In this document: piece by piece, positions 11,765 through 25,700 of the stretch | Numbering within the stretch: position 1 is the first letter of the stretch | Layout: every line of letters starts with the position of its first letter | Source: Alnus glutinosa | Lineage: Eukaryota > Streptophyta > Magnoliopsida > Fagales > Betulaceae | Direction: 5' to 3' | DNA: 64,000 nt | Assembly (NCBI RefSeq): GCF_958979055.1 | Contig: NC_084891.1 | Location: 24,513,501 to 24,577,500 of the forward strand | Position numbers and translations under genes: made by a program | Notes under the pieces: model-generated | Seen by the model: only the letters and a program-made list of their open reading frames with translations | The model's database searches: none | What the model was told of the DNA's origin: nothing

Positions 11765-12045
11765 GAACTTGGAAAGGGAAGATTTCGTTGAAGATATTGT
11801 TTGAGAGGTTGAGGAATCGGATAATGGAGAGGGACGAGAGCTCGTCGAGGATGGGCCTAGAGAGCTGGTTGGCGGCGACGAAGAGGTTGGGGAGGAAGTG
11901 CAGATGGCCAAGGTTTAACGAGAGTGCGCCGGATAGATTAAACCTGGAGAGGTCGAGGGCTGTCACGTGGCGGCGAGAGGAGTTGCACATGGCGAGTGTC
12001 GACTAGTGGTCATCGATTATAGCGGACTTAACTGAGAGCAGCAAT
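11765..12045 (-). pseudogene. BAM-like LRR receptor kinase fragment
   Basis: The minus-strand frame reads LLSVKSAIIDDH, a stop, then SRRHVTALDLSRFNLSG, LNLGHLHFLPNLFVAANQ and IIRFLNLSNNIFNEIFP. This matches the N-terminal cap and first leucine-rich repeats of BARELY ANY MERISTEM (BAM/CLV1-type) receptor kinases, where SRRHVTALDLSGLNLSG precedes the LRR array. The region between the cap and the first repeat is deleted, an in-frame stop is present, and nothing beyond two LRRs remains. There is no kinase domain nearby. It is a degenerate fragment, not a gene. Confidence 0.75.
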
Positions 12046-12765
12046 ATGGTTCGTGTCCATTCTTAAGCTGTTGTGGAGAGAGAGAGAGATCTATAAAAAG
12101 GACAAGGAAGTAGGGAAAGAAAGAGAAGGAAAGAATGATCAAAAGGAAGATGAGATGTGATTCAAAGAACATGTAAAGGAGAGATGAGAGAGAGAGCTTT
12201 TTTTAAAAAAAAAAATTATTATTAAAATAATGTATTTGGTAGCTACAGTGCTACCCAATGGTTTAGGGTATTTGGGTTTAGGGTATTTGTAAGGCATCTA
12301 CTGTCTGAGCTATTTTGTAGTTGTTTTGAAATTTTCCTTATATTTAAGAAAGGGAACCACTTATAAGACATTTACTACTAGTACTCTAAGTACAATATAG
12401 ATAATTATATAGACATGTAATTTTTATATACAATTACGACTTACGATTTATTATGGAATTAAATTTAAGACATGTCTGCTTTTATTTTACATAAACGCGT
12501 GTTTACACGTAAAGAGACTCTATGTATTTATGTATTTATTTATTTACATTGACTTGAACTCCCACACTAAAAATATTAGTTCCACCCCTGAATTTGATTA
12601 TAATTGATTTATGAGTAGTGTTATATACCACACAAGCATCATACAACTATCTTAGTAGACATTTTATATGGATTTTTAGTAAATTTTCTACTAATCTTTT
12701 ATGTGTTGCTCCTTCTAATCTTATTGGAACTGCTTTAGTTGGTATCAGGGCCCTATGGGTAGGCT

Positions 12766-12803
12766 AATTGAGGGAGCAAAAAACGGTTTTTGCTCCCTCA
12801 ATT
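12766..12803. repeat. Perfect 38-bp hairpin
   Basis: Arms AATTGAGGGAGCAAAAA and TTTTTGCTCCCTCAATT flank a 4-base centre. The stem is 17 bp with no mismatch, in an otherwise unstructured AT-rich stretch. Confidence 0.9.
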
Positions 12804-13028
12804 CCTTTAATACTTAAGATTATATTTTGTTTAAGAAGGACCAATCAGATTATGATACGTTAACTTTTGTGAGATATTTGTGAGATGTGTTTGTATTGCA
12901 TGTAGTGTTATTTTCAATTTATATAATCTTATACATATATTTTGATATGATTCGAAATCTATACGTGAATACAAATTGTTATCTCTGCATACTTTGTCAT
13001 AACTCGAAATGTTCCATCAACCCTTTTA

Positions 13029-13265
13029 GGGTTTGTTTTGACTTACAATTTTAAAAAAGTGAAATTTTAAAATGTGTGATTTTAAAAAATTGATTTTCAA
13101 AAATGCAGTTTAGTTTTTAGTAAATATGTAGTTTGACATTTAAAATTGTATGTTAGCTTTTAAAATTCTGCGTTTTAAAAAAAAACACTTTAATGCATAT
13201 GATTTGAAAAAATCAAATTTCTATATTTTTAAATCATAACCTTTTAAAAATACAATTTAATTTTA
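13029..13265. mobile_element. MITE of the AAATCGCA family, degenerate copy
   Basis: It begins GGGTTTGTTTTGACTTAC and repeats the arrangement of copies 1 and 2 (GTGTGATTTTAAAA, AATGCAGTTT, TTGACATTTAAAAT, TTCTGCGTTTTAAAA), with many substitutions. The right end is not clear. Confidence 0.5.
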
Positions 13266-13784
13266 AATTATGAAATCGGAATTCCATATACAATGTTAAT
13301 GTCTCTCATCACACGCAATTGTGTCAAGCGAAACAGCCCTCGTCAATACGGTCATTGGCTATGTTTGGCAACGTCTTTGACGTGAACAGAGTAGTGGTCC
13401 TTACTTTTTTACATTTTCCAATAACAATCAACATCAAAACATTTAAACTTTTTTCATTTTTCATATCACATCAATAATTTTTTATTATTATTCAAATAAA
13501 AAAATTCATTACAATATAAAATTTTTTTACTTTTTTTTTATACAAATTCTTTTTACTTTAAACCAAATAATCACTTTTTACTAATTAAAAAATTAACATA
13601 TAATTCTGTTCTGTACAACTGTACAAGCATTTGCCAAAGATACCAATTATTTTCAATTTCTAATTTCTAAATTCAAATTTCCAATTTCAATAATTTTTTT
13701 TTTTCTTTTGTTTCCACTCATCGTCGCGCCGCAGCTTTATAGAGCGGACGACAAGATACTCGAAGGCAGAGACAGAGCGAGAAA

Positions 13785-16700
13785 ATGGCTCAGTGTATGC
13801 CAAGCTTAAACCCTCCCAAAACCCTCAAACCCAAAATCCCATTCACCAACCCCTCTCTCTCTTCGATCTCTTCCTTCAAAACAAGACCTAAATTCAAGAA
13901 GTTCATGGCAATTTCTGCCTCAGTTATGTCGAGCCAAAGCCAAAACCAAGATCATCCACGACTATCGTTAGACTCACTGATCAATAGCAGTCGCAAAGAC
14001 GAACTTTTGGACCCAATCAAAAGCTCTTTGTCCCATTGTCTCTCGGAAACCAACCTCCACCTCACAGTCCCTGGCCTCAAATCCAAAACCAGGGGCAAGG
14101 TAGAGAGCCTAACCGAGGCAAAGACCAAAACTTTATTGTCCATTGGATGAGAAAATCACTTACTGCACTGTTTTTTTTTTTTTTTTTTTTAACAGGTTAG
14201 AGATATTTATGACAGCGGGGATTATCTTGTTCTTGTCACGACTGATCGGCAAAGTGCTTTTGACAGAATTCTTGCTTCCATTCCCTTCAAGGGCCAGGTA
14301 TTTTTCTCCTTTTTTAGTAGATTTTATTTGCTGGTTTTAGTTGGACTAGTTATGGTAAAAGAAATTTGTGGTTAGCAAGTGAATTTAGTAAGACAATTTT
14401 CAATTTTCAGGTTCTTAACGAGACGAGTTTATGGTGGTTTGACAGAACCCGACATATAACTTCGAATGCGGTCGTGGCGTCCCCAGATAAAAATGTTACA
14501 ATTGCAAAGAAATGTTCGGTTTTTCCTGTTGAATTTGTTGGTGAGTTATTACAGGCATATTGATATATGTTTTCCTTTGGCTTGCTTGCTACTTCTACAC
14601 TTAACAAGGTGGCTTTTTTTTCTTTCTAAATATTATTTTGTGGGGGAAAATGAAAATTGTAGTCACAGATGATAATATAGGTTGGGGATGTTTCTTCCTC
14701 ACTGTCTAAATTAAGTGATACCAAAAGAGGAGCAACAATGGGCTTTTTAAGTATCAGGAAGTAGCCTTTAGGGTTTTTGGCTCTCTCCTATACTTTTTCG
14801 TGTAGGAGGGCTTTGCCTTTTTCTTTCAATAAAATTATTATTAAAAAAAAAGGTAGTTGTTATCCGAAAGCTATTGCTTTTAGACATGGCCAGATAATTT
14901 TTATCCATATTTCTTGTTTGGATTTTAAGAGCTTGGTAAAAGGAAGGTGTGGAACTTACCATTTTGAAAAATGCTTTTTTTTTTTTTGTTATCATGCATT
15001 ATGAAATTTATGTCATTCAATAAATTTTTTATATATAGAACTATATATTTATATATAAAAGTCACATACGCGTATTTTCTTTATATTCAAGAGGATATAG
15101 AACAATATAATGATGAAATAATGAACCTTTTATTGGGGAAACCATATAAAGGTATTGTATTTAATTCTTAATCTTTGTGTTATAAATAATAGTAAGCATA
15201 AAATTATGGCATGTAAAAGTCATAATGAGCTTCTAAGAGCATCTCCAGCAACATTATGTAAAATACCTAACCAAAACATGCAATTCTGTACTCTAACTAC
15301 TGCTTTTTCTATACACTCCAACAGATTCTCTTTTCTATTTGCTTTAAAATATTATTTCTCACTCTTTTTTTATTATATTCTTGCCAACACTTATATTTTC
15401 GAACATTCATCTTTTCTAACAGTCATATTTTCTAACTAGATTGCTAGAAAGTCACAAAGTCACAAAAACGTAATGCGACAAAGTCACAAAAATGTAATGC
15501 CATTTTTATTTTGGTAAGTATATAAATACCATTAAAAGCCTAAATGCTCCCCTAAGTATACAAAAGGAAACACCTAGCTAGAATGAGCAAAAAGAACAAG
15601 GAAAACACTATAACTAATTGTCAAAGGAGAAACATAAATAACTATCCAAAAATACAAAGTTTTGAAGAAAAAGAATTTAATCTCCTCCAAAGTCCTCTCT
15701 CGGTCCTTGAAAGTTTTGTCATTCATTTCCCTCCATAAACACCATAAAAGGCATGTAGACACCATTTTCCACGTAGCTACACTCCTTGTATTGCTGGTAG
15801 TCCAACAAGTAAACATGTCGACTACATGTCTAGACATAACCCCAGACAAACCAAAACGACTGAAAAAGGTAATCCAAATGACATAAGCCACATCACAATG
15901 AAGAAGAATATGGTCAACTGACTCCCAATTTCCCTTACACATGTAGCATCTGTCCACCACAATGACTTGCTGCTTCCTGAAGTTATTCATGGTAAGGATC
16001 TTACTTAGAGCCGCTGACCAAGTGAAAAAGGTCGCCTTCAAGGGGGCCCTAGTTCGCCAAATACTCTTTCAAGGGAAGCAATAACCTTCACTACAAACCA
16101 AGGAACAATAGAAGGATCTAACCTTAAACAATATTCTTTTGGAGGGGACCCACCACAACTTATTTTTATTTCCTTGTCTCACTCTAGCTGAATATAACAC
16201 CCTGAAGAATGAGGTAAAGATATTCACATCCCAATCATGAGCTTCTCTAGCAAAGCTCACGTTCAATTGAATCTGAATAGTCTTTTTAAGGGCCATATCC
16301 CCACACCACTGATCATGCTAGAATCTAATTTTGGAGCCATCTCCCACCTCAATCTAGTGTGACATGAAATTGCCATTAAAACGTACTCACTTTTAATGCT
16401 ACAAAGTGACAAAAACGTAAATGCAAACGTAATGTTGAGAATGAAGAATGTGTTTCGGTGATGCAGAGAAATAATAAAGAACCAAAATGTAATATTGAGA
16501 ATGAATACCCAAGGGGTTGGCTCAAGTGGTGAAGGCCTTGGACTTTGGTGGCATAAGCATCAGGTCTAAGCTTCGAATTCCTATAGGTGCAAACAACTCC
16601 TTCGGCCACACTCCTAGTGAAAGCTAGATTGAACCGATCCGGGTGGTGGGGGTGTGTTACACAGGTCTGGGCTTTATCCTTCAGGGGTGGCTACACGAAG

Positions 16701-19700
16701 TGGCCCTGCCTTAAGGGGGTTTCCTGTCATAAAAAAAAAGAATGAATAAAATATTCATGCATTTTGTGATAGTAATGTCATTTTCTTTCCTTCGAAGATG
16801 AGGCTTCTTGTAGCCATCCTTTTCAATTTGTTTGTTAGTCCATCAACTCTTCAATTGACACTGATATGCTGCTAATTTGTAGTTAGAGGTTATGTGACTG
16901 GAAGTACCGACACATCATTATGGACAGTCTACAAGAATGGTGTGCGAAATTACTGTGGCAATGTCCTCCCAGATGGTGAGATTTGAATTTGTATAATGCT
17001 ATCTTTTTTATCTTATTGTCCCCCACCCTTCTCATGGTTTCTGAACATGTTATAAGGCTTGGTAAAAAACCAAAAGCTTACTGCCAACATACTCACACCT
17101 ACAACTAAGGCAGCAGATCATGATGTCCCTGTAACCCCAGATGAGGTTTGATCTCTTGAATATCATTTGTCTCTTCTGTTTCTGCTTTAACTAATTTTCT
17201 AGTTACAAATTACCCTAGTTTTGAAAGGAAAAGGAAGAAAGACATAGAGTGAAAGAAAGAAAGAGCTATCTGCTGTTAGACACAAAGTAAAATTTGAAAG
17301 TCTAAACTCAAAAGCTTGAGATTTGTGATTTTTTTTTTAATTTTTATAGTGAACTGTTTTCTAATGTCATTCTGTTAAATATATTAATAAATAGGATTCT
17401 TACACCTGTTGGAAGTGAAAAACAGGTGGAAAGCACATCTAAGCAATCAAAATGTTCTTATGGCTAATCATTGGCTGTTTTTGTTATTACGGCTATTTTC
17501 TGGTATATCTGCAATGCTATGACCTTGGTATCACATCTGTCTTGCAAAGCCTCACTAATATTGTTTAGAATACTCCCTTTGGGTTCATTCTAGTACTTAA
17601 TAATCAATGATGTTTTCTATTGACAAAAAAATAGTATCTATTTATTATTGGTTTCCTTAATGTCATTCAAACATTTGAAAAAGAACTGCTGAAGCAAGGT
17701 CTGCTCAACAGACCTTGGTGGCTCACTATTTTCAAAAATGATTAGAAGAGATGCTTAAGATTTAATATTTTAACTCTTATTGCAGGCAACTTTGAAATAT
17801 GAGGGATTTTTTTATTTAAATGCTTAGGATGTTCTTTTCCGGTTCTATTGATATGTACATGTATATATATATATAATGTTGACATGTTCTTACTTGTATT
17901 TTTCTTTCTAATTAGGTGTTTCTTTTGTATACTCCCAGTGTACTAAGGGGTGCCTTACGCTTTTTAATGAGATTGGTTTCTTACTTATATATATATATAT
18001 ATATATTTGTATTATTTCATATTATATTATATACATGCACATGCAATACATCTGTATATATTTAAGGGGCAGATCTATAGTGGTGGTTCAAATGCTAGCT
18101 TTGTAATTTTGGTTTCTCTAACCAGTTTGGTTAGTTGACTTATGTGATGCCTTTGTCTCACAGATAGTTAAACATGGACTGATGAGTCAAGCTGATTATG
18201 ATGAAGCAAGTAGGAAAGCGTTAAGCTTATTTGAATATGGACAGGTAATTAGCTTGTGTTGGTTAGCTCTTATTGGTATGTTTTCTTATGGTCAAGATCT
18301 CATTGAAAAATTATTGTTCATGTCTTGGGGCTGCATTAATCTCGGCATAAACTTTGTCGAATGATATGTTCTATATAGCATGGTTACTTTCTTTTCCTGG
18401 GCTGGTTTGTGCGTGTGCGTCCAGATGGAAGGACCATAAAGTATAGCATAATGGAGTAGCTCTGTTATTTCCTGTGGCAAGTAGGCTCCTACCCCACTTC
18501 TCTCCTGTACATTCTTGAAGATTAATAATGGTGGACACATCCAATTCAGTATCTAGCATATTTGTTGTGTCAATGAGTGTTTGAATGTGATAGAACTAAT
18601 GTATTAGGCTGTAAAACCGTGCTCTATAGATGAGCTTTCATTGAATATATATAGGAGTATTACAAGAGATAAACATAAACAAGGACTCCTATACATAATT
18701 GATCTAGGACTTCTTTAGCTCTCAAATAACTAGAATACAATTTATCTTAAAACTCTCTCTTCAGATTAGAACTCTATCTTCAGATTAGGACTCCGGATAG
18801 GATTAGACCTCTACTCAATAGTCTTTGGATTATGTAGTGCTGCACAAGACTCATAAGTGGATTTGGAGTCTTGAGTTGTAGTTGTTATTGGAGTTGTGTT
18901 AATACCCCCCTTCAAGATCAACGGGGGAGATCGCATGTTGAGCTTGTAACAAAAGTGAAGAAACTTGGCAGAAACTAGTGGCTTTGTAAGGACATCTGCA
19001 ATCTGATCCGAAGTAGGAACAAAACGAACAACTAAAGATTTATCAGCCACACGGTCACGGACAAAATGGAAATCAATTTCCACATGTTTCGTGCGAGCAT
19101 GAAAAACCGGATTAACCGACATGTAAGTGGCTCCAATATTGTCACACCAAAGAGTTGGTGGAGTTGAGTGAGTGATTCCAAGTTCTTTAAGAAGTGCACG
19201 AATCCAAAGTAGTTCGGCTGTAGTGTTGGCAACAGCTTTATATTCGGCCTCAGTAGATGATCGTGAAACAGTCGGTTGTTTGTGGGAGCTCCAAGAAATT
19301 AAATTGGAACCTAGATAAACACAATAGGCACCTGTAGAGCGACGATCATCGGGACATCCAGCCCAGTCCGCATCGGAATACGCTTGTAAAGTATTAGAAG
19401 AATTGTGATGAAGAAGGAGACCATGAGAAACCGTATGTTTCAAGTATCGAAGAATTCTTTTAACCGTTTGCCAATGAGGTTTGAGAGGCTGATGCATGAA
19501 TTGGCACACACGGTTGACTGCATAATTGAGATTTGGCCGAGTGAGAGAGAGATACTGTAAGGATCCAACTGTACTACGGTAGAGTGATGGATCTTCCATT
19601 GGATCACCTGTAAAAGCCGAGAGAGCTGATGAAGAAGCCATTGGAGAGGTGATCGGTTTTGCTTCATGCATATTTGTTTTCTTCAAGAGGTCCATGATAT

Positions 19701-22700
19701 AACGATGTTGTGAAAGTAGAAGACCCGAATTGAGCTTGATCACCTCCACACCGAGAAAATAATGAAGATCGCCCAAGTCTTTTACAGCAAAATCTGGACT
19801 AAGAAGCTGTGAAAGTTCGGTAATGGCTGCTGGATCTGACCCAGTGATGATGATGTCATCAACATAGATAAGAAGATACATAGTAAGAGTCTTGGTGCGA
19901 TAAATAAAAAGAGAAGTGTCAGCTTTAGAACCCACAAAACCAAGTTGAAGGAGCTTGTCACTAAGTCTTGAAAACCAGGTTCTTGGAGCCTGTTTGAGGC
20001 CATAGATTGCCTTTTGAAGCTTGCAAACATGTTTAGGGAAGGTAGAGTGAACAAAACCTGGTGGTTGCACCATATAAACATCTTCCGAAAGGAGCCTATG
20101 GAGAAAAGCATTCTGGATATCAATCTGTTTCATGGACCAGCCAGCAGAATAAGCAAGAGATAGGACTGTCCGGATCGTGGTAGGCTTCACTACTGGGCTG
20201 TAGGTTTCTCCATAATCCACCCCGGCTTGTTGATGAAAACCCTTTGCAACAAGACGAGCTTTATGTCTTTCAATAGAACCATCAGCTTTTCTTTTAAGCT
20301 TAAACACCCACTTGCATCCCACAATGTTTTGAGAAGGATGAGGAGGAACAAGTGACCAGGTGTGATTTTGAAGAAGTGCATTGAACTTGGTTTGCATAGC
20401 TTGTCGCCATTCTGGAATAGGGGCAGCATTGGAGTAGCAGTTTGGTTCAATATTGGCAGGAGAAGCTGCTGCCATGAAAGCATGAGGAGCTGGATACCGA
20501 ATTCTACCATCTGTGAGTTGTCGTGGCTGCACAATGTTGTTCATTGACCTAGTTCTCATAGAGTGTACTCGAGCAGGAGGCTGATCTGCAGAGGAAGTAG
20601 AACAAGGCATACTGGAAACTGCTGAAGAGTTATTGGAAATAGTAGGGGAGGACTGGGAGGGAGAATATAAAATAGAAGGAGAGTTCGGGGGACATAGCGG
20701 TAGAAGGAGGAGGAAACAAGGATGGAGGAAGCACAACAGGAAGGGAGACACTGGAAGATTCAGGAAGAGGAGAGCCCTTGGAAAAGGGGAACCGGTCTTC
20801 ATGAAAGATGACATCACTAGAGATGTACATCCGGTCAGATTCTAGATGGAGACATTTATAACCTTTGTGATGTTGACTATACCCGAGAAAAATGCACTCC
20901 TTTGAGCGAGGAGAAAATTTGTGAGAATTATAGGGACAAAGATTTGGATAGCAAGCACACCCGAAGATTTTGAGGAAAGTGTAGTCGGGTGTTGTATGAA
21001 AAAGTTTTTCAAAGGGAGATTGATTTTGTAACACTGGAGTTGGCATGCGATTTATGAGATAGCATGATGTAAGACAAGCTTCATCCCAGAATTTTTGAGG
21101 AAGATGACTGTCAGCGAGCAATGCCAAGGTTGTATCAATAAGATGCCTGTGTTTACGTTCAACACATCCTTGTTGTTGATGTGTATGAGGACAAGAGAGA
21201 CGATGAGTAATACCAACAGATTGAAAATATGTATGAAGGTTACGATACTCACCACCCCAGTCAGATTGAACACTTATAATTTTATGATTAAGGAGACGTT
21301 CAACCATGACTTGAAATTTAAGAAGGGTGGACATGACATCAGATTTTGCTTGAATAGGGAAAACCCATGTATATCTAGTGAAAACATCAATGAACGAAAC
21401 ATAATATCGATTTCCATTAACTGAAATAGTTGGGGATGGTCCCCATACATCGGAATGAATTAATTGTAAGTGCTTACAAACTTTAGAAATAGAGGGATAA
21501 AATGGCAATTGATGTCCCTTTGCTTGAGCACAAGCTGAGCAAAACGGATCAACCTTATTGGAAATAACAGGAAGCTTAAACTGAGATAGGACACGATGGA
21601 CAATGCGAAAAGTAGGATGACCTAAGCGCTTGTGCCAGGAGACCGGAGTGGTGCGTTCACCAACAAGAGCTTGATTTATTGATGATGACGAACTAGAGGA
21701 AGACGGAAGCAACTGATAAAGGCCATCTTTAAGGTGCCCGTGATGAAGGAGGAGCCCGGTGTGTTTGTCCTTGATCAAAAAATAAGAGGCATGAAATTCA
21801 AAGAAAACAGAATTGTCAAGGGCAAATTTTCTAACAGATAGAAGATTTTTACAAATAGAGGGGACATGAAGAATTTGCTGTAAGATGAACTTACGACGAG
21901 ACAAAGGAAGAGAAGCAGTACCAGTATGAGAAATATTCAAACCTGTTCCATCCCCTATGCGGATTTGGTCCTGGCCGTGATACTCCTCTTGAGCTAAGTT
22001 GAGATTTTGAAGGTGGCCAGTGAGATGGTGAGTTGCACCGGTGTCAGGATACCACAGTTCTTCAGTTGGTAAGGTAGGTGTGGAGTAATAACCTTGGGGA
22101 TTGGAGGATTGGTACGGCTCGGGCGGTTGAGACGACTCAGATTGGTCCTGTCGGTAGTAGCAACGGACTGCTGTATGTCTGGGCTTGCCACAAATTTGGC
22201 AGATAGGTCGAGAAGAGGCTGCATCCGTGGAGAAATAGGAACTGCGTCCTCTGTTGTTGAAAGATCCACGTCCCCGGTTGGAGGATCGGCCGCCACGACC
22301 ACGGAAACCTCGACCACGAAAGTTGGACGTGCGGGTGGTGATGTTCGCAGCTGGTGGGTGAACATCAATGCTCGGAATTTGTTGTTCCAGTCGCATTTCG
22401 TGAGCAAGGAGGTGGCCGTAAAGTTCATCAATGGACAGTGGGTCGACTTTGGTTGTGACCGAAGTCACAAATGGATCGTATTCGGAGCCGAGCCCTTTGA
22501 GAAGAAAAGAAACACTCTCAAAATCGTTGAGAGGCTGTCCGGCGGCAGCAAGAGTATCACTGAGCGTCTTTATAGTCTGAAAATATTCGGTGATCGAGTT
22601 GGTGCCTTTCTTGACCGTTGCGAGCTGGAAGTAAATTTGCATGACCCGAGCACGGGCCTGAGAAGCGAACATGGTGAGCAGCGTGTTCCAGAGAGAGGAA

Positions 22701-25700
22701 GCCGAGGGAGAGCCGACTGCATGTACGACATAGGGCTCGGACAGTGTAGAAATTAAAATACTAAGGATCATCTGATCCCGTTGATTCCAGGCGAGGAAGT
22801 CTGGGTTGACGATGGTGGCGGGTGCTCCAGCAGTAGTGCTTGGATTTGGAATCGTCTGGGCAGGCGGAAGAGAAGAACCATCAAGGAAGCCATAAGCGTC
22901 TTGGCCTTTGATATACGCAAGAATCTGAGTTCGCCAGGCCATAAAGTTACCTTTGGTAAGTTTGATGCTGAGGTTATGATTCATATTTGGGACTGAAAAA
23001 ATAACAGAGGGCTGGGCGGGTGGTGGGGGATGCTGTGAAGCATGAGAAGCTGCCGATGTGGCAGAGGATTCGGAGTCTAAAGCCATGGATCACGACTTTA
23101 GTCGGTGATATGGCTCTGATACCATGATAGAACTAATGTATTAGGCTGTAAAACCGTGCTCTATAGATGAGCTTTCATTGAATATATATAGGAGTATTAC
23201 AAGAGATAAACATAAACAAGGACTCCTATACATAATTGATCTAGGACTTCTTTAGCTCTCAAATAACTAGAATACAATTTATCTTAGAACTCTCTCTTCA
23301 GATTAGAACTCTATCTTCAGATTAGGACTCCGGATAGGATTAGACCTCTACTCAATAGTCTTTCGATTATGTAGTGCCGCACAAGACTCATAAGTGGATT
23401 TGGAGTCTTGAGTTGTAGTTGTTATTGGAGTTGTGTTAATAGAATGCCAATTTTTTTGAAAGGAAAAGTGCCAAGCATATCATTCATTATGTCACCTGTC
23501 ATTGTCTTTCTTCTTCTTTTTTTGGTTCAAATCCAAAATTTAGGAATAGATTATTTGTCATCCAAATCCATTTTTTGTTTCTGCTTATAACTTTGCATTG
23601 TCATTGATGCCTTGCCTTCATCAACATTTCCCAATTGGTTTCATTAGGAATTTGCTTTTAAATATGAACAATTGGGCATATCGTTTATTGGTAAGTTTGT
23701 TGTGGTTCCAGTCTTCCTCAAAACTTGGGCGCTGATTGTGCCTGAAAACACCTAAGAGCTGATTACTAGTAGTTGCACATAAGGTTATGCTTCCTAACAA
23801 TTCAAAAGTGAAATCTTTGTGACCTGACAAAACTGAACTTGATCATGCAGTTGCTACTTTTAATCTTATTTTTTTTTGTATCTTGCCTTACAATGTGGTT
23901 TCTATATGGGCTTCGTTATACTGGTGAAGCTGACTAGCTTAATCATTTTGTTAATATTGCAGCGTGTTGCTTTGGAGCATGGCCTGGTATTGGTAGACAC
24001 TAAATATGAATTCGGAAAGGGACAGGATGGTTCAGTTCTTTTAATTGATGAGGTTTATCATCTTCTTTGAAGCATTCGTTTCTCTCTCTTTTTGACCTCC
24101 GTTAGATACACTCACATTAACACAAAAGTAATACTATTGTGATTGGATGACATTTCTTGTTTTGAAATTCTAGGTGCATACTCCTGATTCAAGCAGATAT
24201 TGGATTGCCCATTCTTATGAGGAGCGCTTTCAGAATTCGCTTGAACCTGAAAATGTTGACAAGGTGTGCTATTTGTTCTGTAATGTTTGCTAGTTATCTC
24301 TGTAGCATACTTATGTGTCTTTTAATGTAAGGCTTAATGGATGTATATATTTGTCGTGTTCAACGTCTTTTGAGTCTGGTAAAACTGTCTAGTGAACTAC
24401 TAAAGCCAATACAATGTTGAATATATAGGAGTTCTTGAGGTTGTGGTTCAAGGATCACTGCAACCCATATGAGGATGAGGTAATTCATGATATCTACTCA
24501 TGTTGGTATTGCTTCTGGAGTTTGTGGATATGCATGTGGATCTAATCTCACTGTGGTGATACGATGTTCAGGTCCTCCCTGATGCTCCTGAAGACCTCGT
24601 TTGTGAACTAGCCTGGCGGTATGTCTTTTATGTTATTTACCCTGGATCAGGTCATATACCTTTTCTATTAAGTAAATAATGACAAAATGATCCAAGAATA
24701 TATGGTTAATGTCCATAGGACTGATGCCATTTTAGCCATTAATAACATCACTTCTATAGTCTTTCTTCAGTATTTGCGGTTATAATGTCTTCATTGTTCA
24801 AATCTGGAGAAATTTTGTGGAGCCCCGTCAACTGCATATTGTCCCATTAGTTTTAATGTATTTGTTTTGATTGGCTTGATCTTAAGAGCTTTATTGGTTT
24901 GATTTAAGAGCTTTAAGCCACTGACATTTCATCCCATGTCAAACTGCCCTAGTGACCACAAGCAACTGATGCCCTGGCTGTTAGCTGTCTGTAACTGGAA
25001 TGCGAATAATGTTGTTTATTCTGTGGTGTAAAATAAGCAATTATGTAGGCTGGTGAGGGGGACATAATTTCTGGACCTTGTGCTCATAGCCATTTCCGTC
25101 TGCTCATGCCAGACAACTGGGACTTTTTAAATTCTTAAAGAGATTCAAGTAAACACAAAGTAGGAGTAAACTCACAAATTTACTTGTAAATGGTTTTTCG
25201 AGGACAACCTTATATATGATCTGCAGAGGAAAGAAAGCAATCGAATTAAAAATGTTTGTCTCAACTGCTTAAAGGATTTCCTTAAGGCTGTTTTGAGTTG
25301 GACTATACCCGGTTAAGTAAACTTACCAGGTGGTGACTGCTATCTGTGTGGTTTTTTTTTTGTTTTTTGCTCCTTTATTATTTTACATGGGCCTTAAGAT
25401 ATTGTTGCTAATATGCAACTCATCCTCGGTTTTTGCATGCACGCGTGGGCAGCCATGTGTGCATACCTGGTCTTTCATTGGTGGTGAACATGTTACTGTC
25501 AAAGAGCTACTCAACTTCGTCATGATAAAGTTGATCATCATCATGTTCATGGTTGAGCCTTAATGGAAATGCTTGTGTAGATTAACTCTCTAGGATTGTG
25601 TATACCAAGTTTCGAACTTTTTGTATTCGAATGTGTATGTCATTCATTTATGTTGAGAGCACTAATATTATCTATAATGACAGATACATATTCTTGTATG

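Larger units (their letters stand above)
12046..13784. other. AT-rich intergenic region upstream of PUR7
   Basis: It contains a PBS-like word (TGGTATCAGGGCCC, about 12740-12753) next to a perfect hairpin, which could be a remnant of a copia element, and a degenerate MITE at 13029-13265. The proximal 150 bp (13635-13784) is the likely PUR7 promoter and 5' UTR, ending in GC-richer CGTCGCGCCGCAGC before the start codon. No other gene seen. Confidence 0.5.
18588..23441 (-). mobile_element. Full-length Ty1/copia LTR retrotransposon in PUR7 intron 6
   Basis: Two 317-bp LTRs (18588-18904 and 23125-23441) differ at only three positions, about 99 percent identity, so the insertion is recent. A perfect 5-bp target duplication GAATG flanks it (18583-18587 and 23442-23446). 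The element reads on the minus strand, opposite to PUR7. PBS, gag-pol and polypurine tract are all present. LTR termini read TA...CA on the element strand instead of the common TG...CA, in both LTRs. Confidence 0.97.

Noticed and set aside
15574-16041. 155-codon frame as a host zinc-binding protein
   Set aside because: The CxxC...HxxxHC pattern with WxxWRExND is the plant LINE zf-RVT region, and the surrounding sequence has frameshifts and LINE 3' features.
20687-20691. Programmed ribosomal frameshift in the copia gag-pol
   Set aside because: The shift is in the integrase-RT linker, not at the gag-pol border, and sits on a plain C-run with no slippery heptamer. Copia elements normally use one frame, so a simple one-base indel is more likely.
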